From: Megamerina dolium
Lineage: Eukaryota > Arthropoda > Insecta > Diptera > Megamerinidae
Assembly: GCA_963854835.1 (NCBI GenBank)
Contig: OY978528.1
Coordinates: forward strand, 36,969,269-37,033,268
Reading direction: 5' to 3'
DNA length: 64,000 nucleotides
Of the stretch, positions 35,641 through 48,097 are shown in pieces. The notes under the pieces were generated by a model that worked only from the letters and a program-made list of their open reading frames with translations, was not told the origin of the DNA and ran no database searches. Every line of letters starts with the position of its first letter. Within the stretch, counting starts at the first letter, position 1. A program made the position numbers and the translations under genes.

Positions 35641-35985
35641 GCGGATGCCGTAGCTCAGTAGTTAGTGTGTTGGCCTTCTGATCTGTAGGTTGTGGGTTCA
35701 ATCCCCGGCTGAAGCATAACAAATTAAATATCGAAAAGAGTTTTCTTTCGAACAGTATCCACCTGTCGGCAAATAATTGGCAATTCTTCCGGCAGTAACA
35801 ATTTGCCATGAAAAACTTTCTAAAAGAACTCTGTGACACAGCTCCGAAAAAGTGACGTCGCAAGGGTTCTGCCGTTCGGAACCGACTCAAATAAGTAGGT
35901 CCCTTCTAATACTGTCCAAAATTTAACACGCACAACAGTAATGGAAGAGAAGCACGGCCAAAGAGCCCTTCAGGGCTTATAAGCG

Positions 35986-35988
<3 letters not shown>
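35641..35988 (+). mobile_element. tRNA-derived SINE, tail-B, full body
   Basis: Box A at GATGCCGTAGCTCAGTAG and box B at TGGGTTCAATCCCC. The full body follows, then GAGCCCTTCAGGGCTTATAA and GCGCCACACAC running straight into the microsatellite. The cleanest tail-B copy. Confidence 0.93.
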
Positions 35989-36679
<691 letters not shown>

Positions 36680-36793
36680 CATTAGGGCGATTCAAAATGT
36701 TTGCCGGCAAATCGTATAGAAACTAACGATGACTCTAAGCATAAATAAATTTTTTGCTATACGATTTGTTATAATTTTTTAATTAGCCTAATT
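36680..36793. mobile_element. Small TA-flanked MITE, copy 1
   Basis: Left end CATTAGGGCGATTC after TA. Inner inverted words CAAATCGTATAG (about 36710) and CTATACGATTTG (about 36758). The right end is decayed (GCCTAATTC). Related to 43492-43673. Confidence 0.6.
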
Positions 36794-38274
36794 CTCTCTC
36801 AATAATGAACATATGTTCGTCTTTTAACATCTACTAATCCAAATAAGATATATTACGAGTATACATAGAGGGCAAAACATTGATATAGTCTACTTAAGTA
36901 GTATAACGAAAAGCTTCTAAATAATGTTAACATCTGATTAAAAATGTCTCCTCGTATATGCTTAACATACATACTCACATACGAATAGGTAAATGTAATA
37001 ATCTGCAGTTGTTCCATGTAGTACTAAGAATTAATACTTTTATAAGACCCATGAGTATCGTATAAATTCTCAATTTGTATTTGTACTAATACCCATGGCA
37101 ATACAACCTTCGAACTTTAAACAAAATGAGTATATAGAAATCAAGCAGAAAAAAAGGCAAAACATTCAAGAAAAAAAATAAAAAATAAAAATAAACTGTT
37201 AAAAGGCTATATGTATTCAATTTTAAAGACACATCCATACTCATACTCATACTCACTCACTAACTCAATCGTTCACCCACCCAACTTGGAAGGAAGCACT
37301 ACATAACATATATTTAAGTATGTATTTATTCGATACTCTATTTTCTACTATATACTACTACAACTACTTGTACTCAGGCTTCTTCTAATGTTATTGCCGC
37401 CGCCATACCGGAATTAATTCATTTACAAAAGCACAAAAGAGATAGAACACCAACGCACACGGTTGCTTCTATTCATGACGAAGAAACGACAAAATTATAC
37501 CGGCATATAGTATAGTATGTACATATTTAGAAACATGCGAGTATGTAGTCCACATAAAATCCTCACTTCTCTTCGCCTCTTGTCTTGTGTGTTTGGTGTA
37601 TGTAAGTGTGTTATTTTTGTAAAGACTCATTAGTTATTGTCGAGTTGTTGAGTTCATTGGCTTTGAATTTCTTTGCATGTGTTTACACTACTCTCAAGGC
37701 ATTCTATGAAACAGGCAAAGCATTTATGTTGGTCCCATACAACTTGCACCAACCATCACCATTACCATCGCCGGCCATCACCATCACCGTCACAATAACC
37801 AGCACCACCACCACCCTCACTACCGAAACTGTTTGACCATTCACGAGAAGTGCATATATGTACATATTCATAATGATATTGAGAAAAATACAGAAAATAA
37901 AAGCTCATATTACATTAAATGCGTTCGTTTGGTTAGAAAACATAAATATTTGCATAATACTTTGTTGAAAAATAAAAAATAAAAAAACATATATAAAAAA
38001 ATACACTTAAAGTGGCAAAAATGAGGTGCGTTGATATGTGTTTATGTACGTTGACATGCATGAACAGTTTTGAACGGTACCTAATATAAATACTTGAGGC
38101 AATTTTTGACAGCAATACTCGTATAACATGCGACCTGTTGGTATTTGCAATGTGAACGTATACTCGTACTTACCTACACATATTTGAGACATAACATATG
38201 ATGGATGAGCAATTTTATTTCAAGTATAGCATTTGAGAAACAATAAAGTGGAATATTTTGTAAATGTGGGCATA
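36794..38274. other. AT-rich Abl intron, nothing recognised
   Basis: Short CCATCACCATCACC-type runs at about 37750-37800 give an ORF of low complexity. No gene supported. Confidence 0.45.
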
Positions 38275-38350
38275 CGAGGTGTGATTGATAAGAAGGGAGA
38301 ATTATTTTCTTTTTAATTTCGATTTATTTTTCAACGCATTCCTTCGATAA
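38275..38350. mobile_element. Possible solo mariner end
   Basis: TACGAGGTGTGATTGATAAG resembles the end of the mariner at 34308-35093 (TACGAGGGCGAATTGATAAA), followed by similar T-rich sequence. No partner end or coding part was identified. Confidence 0.4.
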
Positions 38351-38595
38351 CAGACAAAAAAGTATCAAAAAGTATCAAGCATTTGTTCCCAAGAAAGCTT
38401 CTTTATGCTTTTCTGATTTTGATCCGTGTACTTTTTTGGTATTGGAAATATGGTGTAAGTCTATCCAATGGAAATATTGAGGAGCAAATAGTAATGGCGA
38501 GTAGTCAGACGTTTCTCCCTTCTAGGGATGATCCTCGGTTAGCTGTTATCGGTTTTCAGATGTTTTTCGGTCATTTTGTATGGGAATCACCTTAA

Positions 38596-39312
38596 GCGGT
38601 TACACCACTGTAGAGCACAAAAAAAGTCATATTTCGGGAACTTTCGAAGGCCAAAAGGAGATATTCAAATTCTGTAAAAAGTATTTTTTAATGTCATTCT
38701 TGAAGTCCAAAAAAACAATTAAGTTGCGCGATTCAAAAACAAAATGGCGGCTGTGCAGTATTTCCCCGCTGATGCGTTTTTTTCACCGCGATGCACGGCC
38801 GGAAACCTAGCGCCCGCAATTTTCGATCTGGAACAAAAAACCGAATATTTTTTGAAATATTTCGGAAGAGACATACGTAGGGGTTTTTGGATTAATTGAT
38901 TTTTCGTAAAATGGCGACCCTTTGAAGAAAAAGTTCGAAATTTCACCTAAAAAATCGTCAAAAAATTGTTTATAAATAAAAAAAATATGCACAATTTCAA
39001 AGAACCCCTACGTACGTCGCTGAAGAAAACGATTTCAAATGTATTGTAAAAATTTTCAAATCAATCGGTTAAGATTTGTTCGAGTTATGTTTCCGGCCAG
39101 CTCAAAAAAAGTGGTTTCGAGAAAAACGCGTTTAAAGTTTAAAGGTGCTCGGAGAATACCTTAGACGCCTTGCGGCCAAACTCGAAATTCAGACACTTAG
39201 ACATTTTTCCCGCCTTCCATCCTTTAGTATATTATTTTTGAGACTATTAATGACTATTTAAGATAAAAAAATGTTTTTCCATTTTTTGAAAATTCTACAG
39301 TGGTGTAACCCC
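38596..39312. mobile_element. TTAA-flanked non-autonomous DNA element
   Basis: Inverted ends GCGGTTACACCACTGTAGA and GGGGTTACACCACTGTAGA (one mismatch over 19 bp) each abut TTAA (38592-38595, 39313-39316). TTAA duplications suggest piggyBac- or Kolobok-type mobilisation. The 717-bp interior has no transposase. A GAGAAAAACGCGTTTAAAG word inside recurs at about 47459-47477. Confidence 0.8.
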
Positions 39313-39329
39313 TTAAGGGGTAAAGATAG

Positions 39330-39945
39330 AGAGTAAATATAGATACAGGAAATAATGAGGAAAACGTAATGGAAGTCAGTAATACATTTCAATGCTGTAG
39401 AGGCGATTCCTGTTCAGTTATTGTGCTATTTATCGATAGTTAGGTTTTTATCATTTTCGTCATGGCAGTTCCCTTAAGAGAAGATGAGGGGTAAGTGCGT
39501 AGAAAATTATAAGAATTATAGGAACCTTTGTAAACATTGTATTGTAAAAAATTGCTCAATTTCTAAATAAATATACTACTACTACTAACAATAAAAAAAT
39601 AATCAGAGTCAATACTACATTTCACCGTTCTAGGGACAATGCCCGGTATTATTTGCCATTTTCAAACCACCTGATTCCCATCACCCCTAGAGCGGTAAAT
39701 TATATGACAGACCTTCCTCAACATTTCCTCCGAACATACTTACCACCTCATATCTACAACACAAAAGGAATTCCCATATAAAATGAATAACCCCATACCT
39801 ACCCAGCAATCGCTCCTAGAGATGTAAATGAATTAAATGAACGATAAGACAGGCGGATGCAAATTAGAAATTTGCTTGAAATTACCAAAATTTTATGATT
39901 TTCGCTGAGCCAGGCAGTCAAAATTTTCTTCATGCAATTTAACCC
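39330..39945 (-). repeat. Dispersed unclassified repeat, copy 3
   Basis: The minus strand near 39755-39700 carries GGTAAGTATGTTCGGAGGAA with ATGTTGAGGAA, matching the core at 1464 and 10133. The surroundings also contain GGAATTCCC and CTCCTAGAG words. Ends unknown. Confidence 0.45.
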
Positions 39946-39951
39946 GTTTTA

Positions 39952-40100
39952 CTGGACATAGACGAATCTTAAAGAGGGTACCAGAGCAATATCATTTGCT
40001 TCTGGCTCCAATCCATAGTCGATTGGAGGCGTCTTGCTGAACTCTTCCTTCACCAACAACTCCAAGATCGAGAATGTTAATGATGCCGTCTGGAACCTAA
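39952..40100 (-). other. Unrecognised open segment with splice-like acceptor
   Basis: After TATTTAG at about 40101 on the minus strand the sequence is GC-richer than its neighbours and open in more than one frame. One frame reads LELLVKEEFSKTPPIDYG and goes on for about 20 residues to a stop at 39949. I do not recognise it. It could be an exon, an old retrocopy piece or chance. Confidence 0.3.
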
Positions 40101-40639
40101 ATACACAACAAACAGAGAAAATATGACGTAGAGAACACATTGGAGTCCGCAGTGACAGCCAAGTTTGAATAATGATTTTGAAAATCGCACATACATAAAT
40201 ACATGCAAATGTTATCCAGCAAAGTAAATCAAGGCTTAAATTCGTAGCAAAGAAGAATGAGCTTGAACTAATCTGCATTGCGGCACATTTTGGAGTGTGC
40301 AAGGCAACGAAATAGCCAACTGTGAATTTGCAGGCAATCCCATGGGATGAAGGACTTACAATGAACGATGGTCCAAGTCAGCCATCTACAAAACAATTTC
40401 TCAGAAAACAAACACAAAACAGAAAATAACAAATCTAAAAATGTTTGAGAAGTAAGAAATTACTGAATATTTTTTTAACCTATAACAATAAATCCCCAAT
40501 ATTAAGATGTAGGTGTATGACCTCAATTTGTGTCACCTCAATTTGTTTCCAAAAAAAAAATGGAGATGCTAACCTTAGTTTTCCAATTATTTGTTGTTCA
40601 TTATAAGAAAAATAAAATACTTACTTATGTGGCCATTAC

Positions 40640-41728
40640 AACCGAAAATCGATTCAGACCGAATTTAAGGTGCTTTGTCAGCTATCTCTGTCCTTCGCTA
40701 GCCGACGGCTGTTAGAAATTCTAAGCGCCGTCAGGTTCTGCAGTACTTTATCTTGCGACCGGTGGATAGGTCTGCCTCTTCTGCGTCGTCTACCAGCGGT
40801 TTCCGAATATAACACCTAGCCAGGGCAGCCGCTGAATTTTAACGCGCTTTACTATGTTACTGTCGGCATACGGTTCATACAGTTCATAATTGTACCTTAT
40901 TCGTTACTCGCAGCGAAACGCAAATAGATCCTAAGACCTTTCGTATGATCTTTCTCTCGTCCGAGCATTCTCTCACCTGAGGTAGAAATTGTCCAAGCTT
41001 CGGCAGCATATGTAGGGACAGTCAAATTGAGAGACTTGTAGAGTGTGGTTTTCGTTTCTCAAGAGAGGGCTCGGTATCTCAGTTATTTACTTAACTCAAA
41101 GAAGCATCTGTTAGCAAGAATAATCTCCAGGCTGATGTCATTACTGGTGTTAATGCTGGTTCCAAGATAGACAGAGTCCCTCACTATTTCAAAAGCGAAG
41201 TTATCAACAGTGACGTTTATGTCCACGATGCCGAAACTCTTTGTTTGTTGGCACTAGTTACCTCGTCTTGCCCTCCTTCACCGTAAGACCCATTCGACGT
41301 GACTCTCTTTCCAACACTTGCTACACTAACTGTTCGCGTGTTCAGGCCGATTATGTCAATATCATCAACATACGCCAACAGCATGGCACTTTTGTTGAAG
41401 ATAGTGCCAATTTGTGATAGATCTGCAGCTCGTATTATTTTCTCCATAACTGGATTGAAGAAGTCGCGCGAAAACGAATCACCTTGTCTGAAACTTCCCA
41501 ATCTTCAATGCACAACAGAAGTTATACAGTGTCATTCTGCAAAGACCAATGAGCTTCGCAGGAATACCGAACTCAGACATTGTTATGTACAGATAATCCC
41601 GGCACAAACTATCAAAAGAGGCTTTTTAATCAACAAATGAATGGTGTGTGTCGATCTGTTTTGATCTGGATCTTCTCTAGGATTTGACGCAGTGTGAAAA
41701 TCTGGTCGATGTTAGATTTCCCAAAATA
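40640..41728 (-). pseudogene. RTE-like LINE relic, second copy
   Basis: The minus strand parallels 31240-32367 in heavily damaged form: SNIDQIFTL near 41715, FRQGDSFSRDFFNPVMEKII at about 41490, then AYVDDIDIIGLNTR (catalytic Asp pair, with V in place of A) and the C-terminal arginine-rich end near 40790. Many frame changes. The shared 5' cut near the FRPGKS block may reflect ordinary LINE truncation. Confidence 0.82.
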
Positions 41729-42147
41729 ATATACGACGAAAAAGTGAAAAAATCCAAATAACTAAACAGGAAATGCAAGAGCGATGCCATGTGTAATTGC
41801 AAAGCATCTCACAGTACAGCATATGATGAATAGTTAAGGTGGCTGTAAACGATGAGAGTAGTTCTCATGAGAGTGCGAATAGATTGGTGTGAGAATTCTC
41901 AAGCCTATATACACGAATAAGTATTCTCACCCTCACTGAGAACGAAAAGACAGAGCATGAGAGTGATTGAGTGAGAATATTCTCACCCATTCTCACATGT
42001 AGTTACATGATGATGATAAAGCTATTAAGAATTCATATGAAAATGCTTTTCGTAGAAGTGTGATATTCAATAACTGTAAATGTAAAAAAATTAGTGCAAT
42101 GTTTGCTTTGTCGAGTTCTGTTTCTGTGTGCCAAGTGAACAACAAAC

Positions 42148-42216
42148 ATGTCGAAAAGAAGTAAATTGCTTTTGGGGTTTTTGAGTTTCAATAAATATCT
42201 AAATGAAATAGAAGAG
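42148..42216 (+). pseudogene. Putative start of Harbinger second gene
   Basis: ATG at 42148 opens MSKRSKLLLGFLSFNKYLNE and an acidic IEEEE stretch, then AT-rich sequence. The place and direction match the nuclease gene of related elements. The assignment is by position, not by motif. Confidence 0.4.
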
Positions 42217-42244
42217 GAGGAAAATATATTTATTTATATTTATA

Positions 42245-42447
42245 TCCACATACTGGGAATCACTTTTCTTCCACAGCATAGGATTCTGTTCATGAAGTTC
42301 GAATAATTTTATTAATTTTTCATCACTCCATTTCTATAAAAAAAATATATACAAAAACAATGATATACAAACAAAGAATAAAAAATTTCTACATATAATA
42401 ATACTCACACCAAAATCAGATAATTTTGCTTTTTTTGCTGAATCCAT
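42245..42447 (-). pseudogene. Harbinger MADF-domain gene, 5' part (two exons)
   Basis: Exon 42447-42409 (MDSAKKAKLSDFG) and an exon from 42333 joined by a 75-bp GTGAGT...TTATAG intron in phase. The second exon reads KWSDEKLIKLFELHEQNPML then WKKSDSQY. This is the start of a MADF DNA-binding domain, with the Trp and the LYEQNPMLW-like motif. PIF/Harbinger elements carry such a partner gene. It is truncated by the internal deletion. Confidence 0.78.
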
Positions 42448-42724
42448 TGCACATCAACACAGAAGAAATACAAATGAAATATCAAAAAGCATGCGGTGAG
42501 AACAAATACTCTCACGTGCTGCAGATGAGAATAAAATCGAGCAGTGAGAGTGTTTGCATATTCTCACACACACTGTTTACACGACCAACGGAATTGGTCT
42601 CATTGAGAATGAGTATGCGTCTCAGTTGAGAATGAGAACGCGTTCTCAACGCTGTGTACACGATGAGGATGAGGCAAATTCTTCATTCTCATGGGAATTA
42701 TCTCACCGTTTACAGCCACCTTTA

Positions 42725-43489
42725 AAATGTTGAGTGATACAGATGAGTGAAACTCATGAAAAGTGTTTGCAATTAAACAGACTAATTTTAAGAAAAATAA
42801 ACCATTCCTGATTTTTACAACTTCTTATAAAAAATAACTTTCGAAATCAAAATTTTGTTCAAAATCGTAAAAATCCTAAAAGTTTTGATATTGACCAACA
42901 ATAACTCTGCGACTTTTAGCTCAATCACCGCAAGTTGTATGTCGTTAAAAGCGTATTTTAATTCTATTTCGAAATAGGTAAGACTTGTGTTGATCGCACT
43001 TAACAGCATAGCAAAAAAATTTCTTTAGTCAAGTGATACGAAAAATTCAAATAATGTGTTTTGAGCTCAGGAGGTCGATAGCCAATACCTGAATTTCTTT
43101 GCATTTTCTGGCCGTATAGTAGTGTTGTGAATCAGAGATCGATTTTTTAGATATTTCTTATACTGATTGCAATCACTTTTTAAGCTATCGTCGATTGATA
43201 TTTGATTTAGGAAGAAGTTACGATATTGGACATGTTTGTAAAAACATTTTATAGATGAATAGGTACGCACTTTACTTTTTCTATGCATATCTACATATAG
43301 GGCTTCTTTTTCTACGGTTGACTAATATTAAAACAGAAAAAAATCAAATTAATTAAAAATAAAAAACTGTATGTATAGACATGAGTTGCAAATGTAAAAT
43401 GATATTTACATCCATTTATTGGTTTCCTACAATATCAAATACGCCTACATACTCGTACACACTTTTGTATGTACATACGTACACTAGGA
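42725..43489. other. AT-rich Abl intron, nothing recognised
   Basis: No supported feature. Confidence 0.5.
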
Positions 43490-43491
43490 CG

Positions 43492-43673
43492 GATCAAATT
43501 TGTATAGCAAAATAATGAAATTACCATTGATTCTTAGTATATTTGCATCAGAAACCATTTATGTAAAATAAAATGATTTTAAGGTTACGGTTTCTTCGGG
43601 GGATATTCTTGGAATAATCGGTTTCTTTTTTTGCTATACGATTTGTGGATAAAAAATTTAACTCACCCTAATG
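43492..43673. mobile_element. Small TA-flanked MITE, copy 2
   Basis: 182 bp with ends CACTAGGACGGATCAAATTT and, inverted, CATTAGGGTGAGTTAAATTT, TA on both sides. The inner words TTTGTATAGC and GCTATACGATTTG form a second inverted pair. Same family as 36680-36793. Confidence 0.75.
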
Positions 43674-43675
43674 TA

Positions 43676-44589
43676 CACATAAATCAAAGTACTGAAAAAC
43701 AATAAAAAAAAAAGAGAAATCATGGGAACTGTCATGTTCGACTTTTACATTTTTATACAATATTTACCTATATAAAATTACAAACTTAAGTAGTTAAGTT
43801 CAACAAAATATACTACAACAAAACAAAACATTTAGTATTATTTGTATTTAATTGCACATTTCAGATGAGCACTTCCTCCTTTGTTAATCGAAAAAATTAC
43901 ATTATGTGACATCTCTATATATCCTCAATAATATTGTATGTAGTAGTATTTACTGTAACCACATTGACCTTAATCGTAGAGTTCCATAAAATTATAAACC
44001 CTTGACAACAGTGCTTTCGCTACAAATCAAGCAAATATCAAAAAAAAAATACTCGAAGAAATAACAAAAAAGGCAAAATCGCAAAATGAGAAAATCTATG
44101 AAATAATATGTAGACTACAAACTGCTATTGTGTTGCTACACTTATTTGCTTTTTGTCAAAATGTATCTAATTACATTTGTCACCATTGCGTGTCTTTTCA
44201 GAGAGACCACATTCACAAAGCAAATCAAGCTAACAAAAAAAAAAAATGCAACGATAAAATTGCACTTTTGTGTTTTATTTTCTAAATGATAGATATGGAA
44301 GAGATAAATTCAAACTCCACAAATTTTTCTACATACTCGTATAACTTCGTATAACCTGTTTTGTGTGTTAACAATGTAAGTAAAATCACTGCGTTATATT
44401 TTTGCAATCATTTGAAATTGCCAAATGCATATCAAATCACAAATGTCTCAAGTAAAAATTAATATGTAGTTTAAACGTTGAATATTATTCGAAAATTTCA
44501 TTGATGATTTCACATGCCATGCTCATTCTCATTCTATTGCTAAAAGATTAATTTCGGTAATACCGATTCTTAAATACCCTACACTATGG
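43676..44589. other. AT-rich Abl intron, nothing recognised
   Basis: No supported feature. Confidence 0.5.
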
Positions 44590-45540
44590 CAGTTTGCAGG
44601 CATATATTTGAAAAAAAAAACGCCATTTTCTAACGAAGATATTAGTGGTTTTCATTCGATATCGTCCGTTTTCAAACATACTCGGTTGGTGGTTAAAAAA
44701 ACATCGTATTTGGCGTGATTTTACTGCAATAGATTTATATTTTTGTGTGAGAAATCTGCCAATATACATTCGAAAACCAACTTTTGTATAGCAGTTTCCA
44801 ACCGATGCCGCTAATTTTCATACATATACGTTTGTTATTTCAAATAATCCGATGTGCCAAACTTCAGTACTATAGCTTTCTATTTTCGTTCGGAAAATCT
44901 GTAAATATACATCCGAGAACAGACCTTTGTATGGCAGGTAGGTGTGGTTTTCATCCGATTCGGCCCATTCGAACACTCGCCCATTTACAAACAAATATAA
45001 TCGGTTATACCAAATTTCAGATTTATAAATTCAGAAGCATTCTTTTGTATGGGAGGTCGCCGTGAATTTCATCAGATTACGCCTATTCTGCATGATAGCT
45101 TTATATTGTCGTAGATTGTGTTTGGTAGCATGGTTTGCATCGCATTCCATCCATTTCCGAATATATCGATTTTCTTGCAAAACTAACCTTAGGTAACGAG
45201 TTTCAGTTCGTTTCAGCATTATAATTTCTTGCACAAGACGTCAAGACATAAATACAGAATCAGACTTTTTTATTTAAGAAGAGTGAGTTTAATCCAACGG
45301 TGCCCATTCTCAAGGTCGTCAATTCATTAGCAAATATTGTTATATAATCATATGTAACGAGTTTCAGTTCGATATTCATATAATTTCGGCCGCCAAACGT
45401 GTACACGTACATAGGAAACTATAAGCTTTGTATAGGAAGACGTCGTGGTTTTGATTCGATTCCGCCCAAGCACGAAAACATATTAAAGTAATTATATACC
45501 AATTTTCAACAAGAGCTTACGATTTTCACGTATACACACG
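44590..45540. repeat. Degenerate tandem repeat block of about 150-bp units
   Basis: Repeated words include TTTTGTATGG, GGTTTTCATCCGATTCGGCC, TTTACAAACAAATATAATCG and CAAATTTCAG at roughly 150-bp spacing through about six worn units. Same family as 14490-14870, and related phrases (TGAATGGACAAAATC, CATACAAAA) occur at 49200-49400. Non-coding. Confidence 0.6.
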
Positions 45541-45606
45541 GGGCCATACTCAACAATAAATTGTAATGGCAAAATACAGGAAAGTCACCAAATACAATCC
45601 TTAATA

Positions 45607-45984
45607 CAAGATGGCCCATATGTTGGTCTTTTTTTCAATAAATGATTTTAATTTATTTGATTTTTATGCGATATGACACCTTTGGACACCTTTTTAATGT
45701 GGATATTTGAACGGTAAAGTGTACACCAATAATCTGCACACAATTCAAGATCTTAAAAACAACATTCGAGCTGAAATTGAGGTCATTGATCCGCTTTTAT
45801 CATCGAGTCATCGAAAATTTCGGATGCTAGCCTGTAATCAAAGCCGTTGTGGACGTGTGAACGATATTATTCTTCATACATAAATGGCATGCCACCTTTC
45901 ATAATCAATAAAAATGTTTGAGTTTCCATCACAAAAAGTCTGTTTTTATATGAATAAAATAGGACGAACAGATGACCCACCCTA
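45607..45984 (+). mobile_element. Mariner-type derivative, 378 bp
   Basis: Imperfect inverted ends (ATGGCCCATATGTTGGTC against GTGGGTCATCTGTTCGTC) with TA outside. The plus strand keeps only the transposase C-terminus: KVYTNNLHTIQDLKNNIRAE, then EVIDP and NQSRCGRVNDIILHT. Confidence 0.7.
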
Positions 45985-46364
45985 TATAACTTAATGGGAC
46001 TTGAGCGTCATAATTGCGTAATATATTCATCTGTTTTTTTAACAAAACTGAAAATGATTGGTGCTGTATGCGGTTAGTTTGTGGTTTATATCACTTAGCT
46101 CTATGTATGTATACAAATAAATGCATAACCTTTAAGAAAATCATTCAACAGATAAACCTTTTTGGTTATTTTATGGTTTCATTTTGAATGTTACTGACTG
46201 AATGTTTGTCATATTTTTTTTTTTCTCAAATTATTAAAAAAATTGCTATTATTACCAATGTCGATATTCATTAAAATATTTTTAAATTTTCACTTTATTA
46301 ATTTGTATTTTAATTAATCACCTTTTTTATATGCCAACACATTTTTTAAACAGAATATTTTGCT
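45985..46364. other. AT-rich intron, nothing recognised
   Basis: No supported feature. Confidence 0.5.
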
Positions 46365-46403
46365 TTCGTCCGCATATTCGTAAACAACGAATATGCGGAC
46401 GAA
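46365..46403. repeat. Perfect 16-bp hairpin with 7-nt loop
   Basis: TTCGTCCGCATATTCG (46365-46380), loop TAAACAA, then CGAATATGCGGACGAA (46388-46403). The arms are far more GC-rich than the surroundings and have no mismatch. Confidence 0.9.
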
Positions 46404-47200
46404 TATTATAAAGACCAACAAAGTATTATCTATGTTCGCACAATGTGTGCGCATAAAAGTGAATGTGAACCTATGCCGACGAAATTCAATGAACTACAAC
46501 ATATTTGTACGTACCAGGTACATACTATATTTCGTGGAATTATTAATGAATACATATGGAGAGTAATTATGATTTTTTTGTAATTTGTTTTTCGTTTTGC
46601 CTATTTTGCCTTGTTAATTAAACAAAGAAGTAGTTAACAATATATAAATTTTGTTGTGAAGTTTTATGATTTTCTGTAAACATAACTAATACACACGTAT
46701 GCGTATGTTCACATAATTTACATACATATGAATATGATATATATTTGAATAATATGCTGATTACAAGAATAATTAAATTTTTTACGTAGAAAATGTGATT
46801 CAGATTATCTAAATAACGATATTACTCTAAACAATTCACAGCAACATCATCACAGCGATAATAAAATTGAAGAGCAGTAACAATAACGGCGAAATAAACA
46901 ATGCATAAATAAATAAATAAATCTCGTCTCTCAAGATCCAATAGGGAATAAATTTTCTTTCTAAAATTTCTCATAAGCAATATTCACTTTCACGTAATAC
47001 ATTTTTTAGAACATTGCAATTATAATTTTTTAATTTTAAAACAAACAAAAATTAAAATAAAATCTTTCGTAAATAAAAAACACTTTTTTCGCTGATTTTT
47101 TACGGAGATACAGCTTAAGCAAATTTATTCAAACTTTTTTTAATTATAAAGCATCATCTAGAGAATATTTAGTTAAATTTTCGTAATTAAATATTCAAAA
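46404..47200. other. AT-rich Abl intron, nothing recognised
   Basis: Poly-AT and AAATAAATAAAT runs near 46905-46925. Confidence 0.5.
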
Positions 47201-47560
47201 ATAAGCCGGTGACAGAGCATTTCCCAAAACGTCTTTTGAAAAATACGTTGTTCGGTGAACACGATAACTCGGCGTAGAATTATCTGAAGTCAAAAATGTT
47301 GTTAAATTTACATAAAGTATGAGTTAATTCTCCCCCCTCAGTCGTTGTTGGGTAGGGTAGGCATTTTATACCAAGGAAGTATGTTTCCAGTTTGAATTCC
47401 AGAATCGGCCGAGTAGATTTTGCAGAATCGTGTTCACGGACTTCGAAAAATTGGTTTTCAGAAAAACACGTTTAAAGTTTTTTGTCTCAAAAAGTGAGAA
47501 GTAAGATGCGCCACTCAGGGGCGCATTATTTTGACAGTTTTGCTCCGATCGATTTGAAAT
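47201..47560. repeat. Repeat fragment related to the TTAA element
   Basis: CAGAAAAACACGTTTAAAGT (47458-47477) and nearby GTTTTCAGAAA/TGTTCACGGAC words resemble 39110-39140 inside the TTAA-flanked element. A separate end-like palindrome GCGCCACTCAGGGGCGC lies at about 47509-47525. Ends were not found. Confidence 0.4.
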
Positions 47561-47706
47561 TTTGACACAACATTTTTGAAATGTTAGACTTCAAGAAAAT
47601 GAAAAAAAAATATTCAAATAATAATATTCAAATCTCGATACTAAGCACACCATTATTAAACTCTGGATGTCAAGATTATTTATACCAATTATATTGTATC
47701 ATTGTA

Positions 47707-47940
47707 GGGTGCCGTAGAGCGTTGGTCTTCTGATATGTAGGTCGTGGGTTCAATCCCCGGCTGAAGCACAGTAAGAATTTGCCATGAAAAAGCCTCTAAA
47801 AGTGCTCTGTGACAAAGCTGCCGTTCGGAACCAGCTAAAATAAGTAGGGGCTTTCTAATACTGCCCAAAATTTAACACGCACAACAGTACTGGAAGAGAA
47901 ACTCGACCAAAGGGCCCTTCGGGGCTTACAATTGCCACAC
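47707..47940 (+). mobile_element. tRNA-derived SINE, tail-B, with deletions
   Basis: GGGTGCCGTAG then a short deletion in box A, box B intact (GTGGGTTCAATCCCC), a gap up to GTAAGAATTTGCC, and tail GGGCCCTTCGGGGCTTACAA with TTGCCACAC. Confidence 0.9.
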
Positions 47941-48097
47941 ATTTGTTTTTATTTTTTTCATCAAAGAGTCAAGGATATATTGAGTTCGTTCCTTAGTTTG
48001 TAACATTCATAAGAAGCTCACTCACAGATATCGAAAAGTATGTATATCTTATTGTTCAGGGTCACTATCTGAGTTGATTTAGCCATGTCTAGCTGTA

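Larger units (their letters stand above)
41837..42721. mobile_element. PIF/Harbinger deletion derivative with MADF gene remnant
   Basis: Inverted ends AGGTGGCTGTAAACGATGAG / AGGTGGCTGTAAACGGTGAG bordered by TTA (41834-41836, 42722-42724). Subterminal regions are filled with GAGAAT/ATTCTC words. Inside, a MADF-type gene enters from the right and a second ORF from the left; the middle is deleted. Confidence 0.88.

Noticed and set aside
37606..37836. ORF of 76 residues with Pro/Thr-rich end
   Set aside because: The end is a CCATCACC-type simple repeat and no family or splice context supports it.
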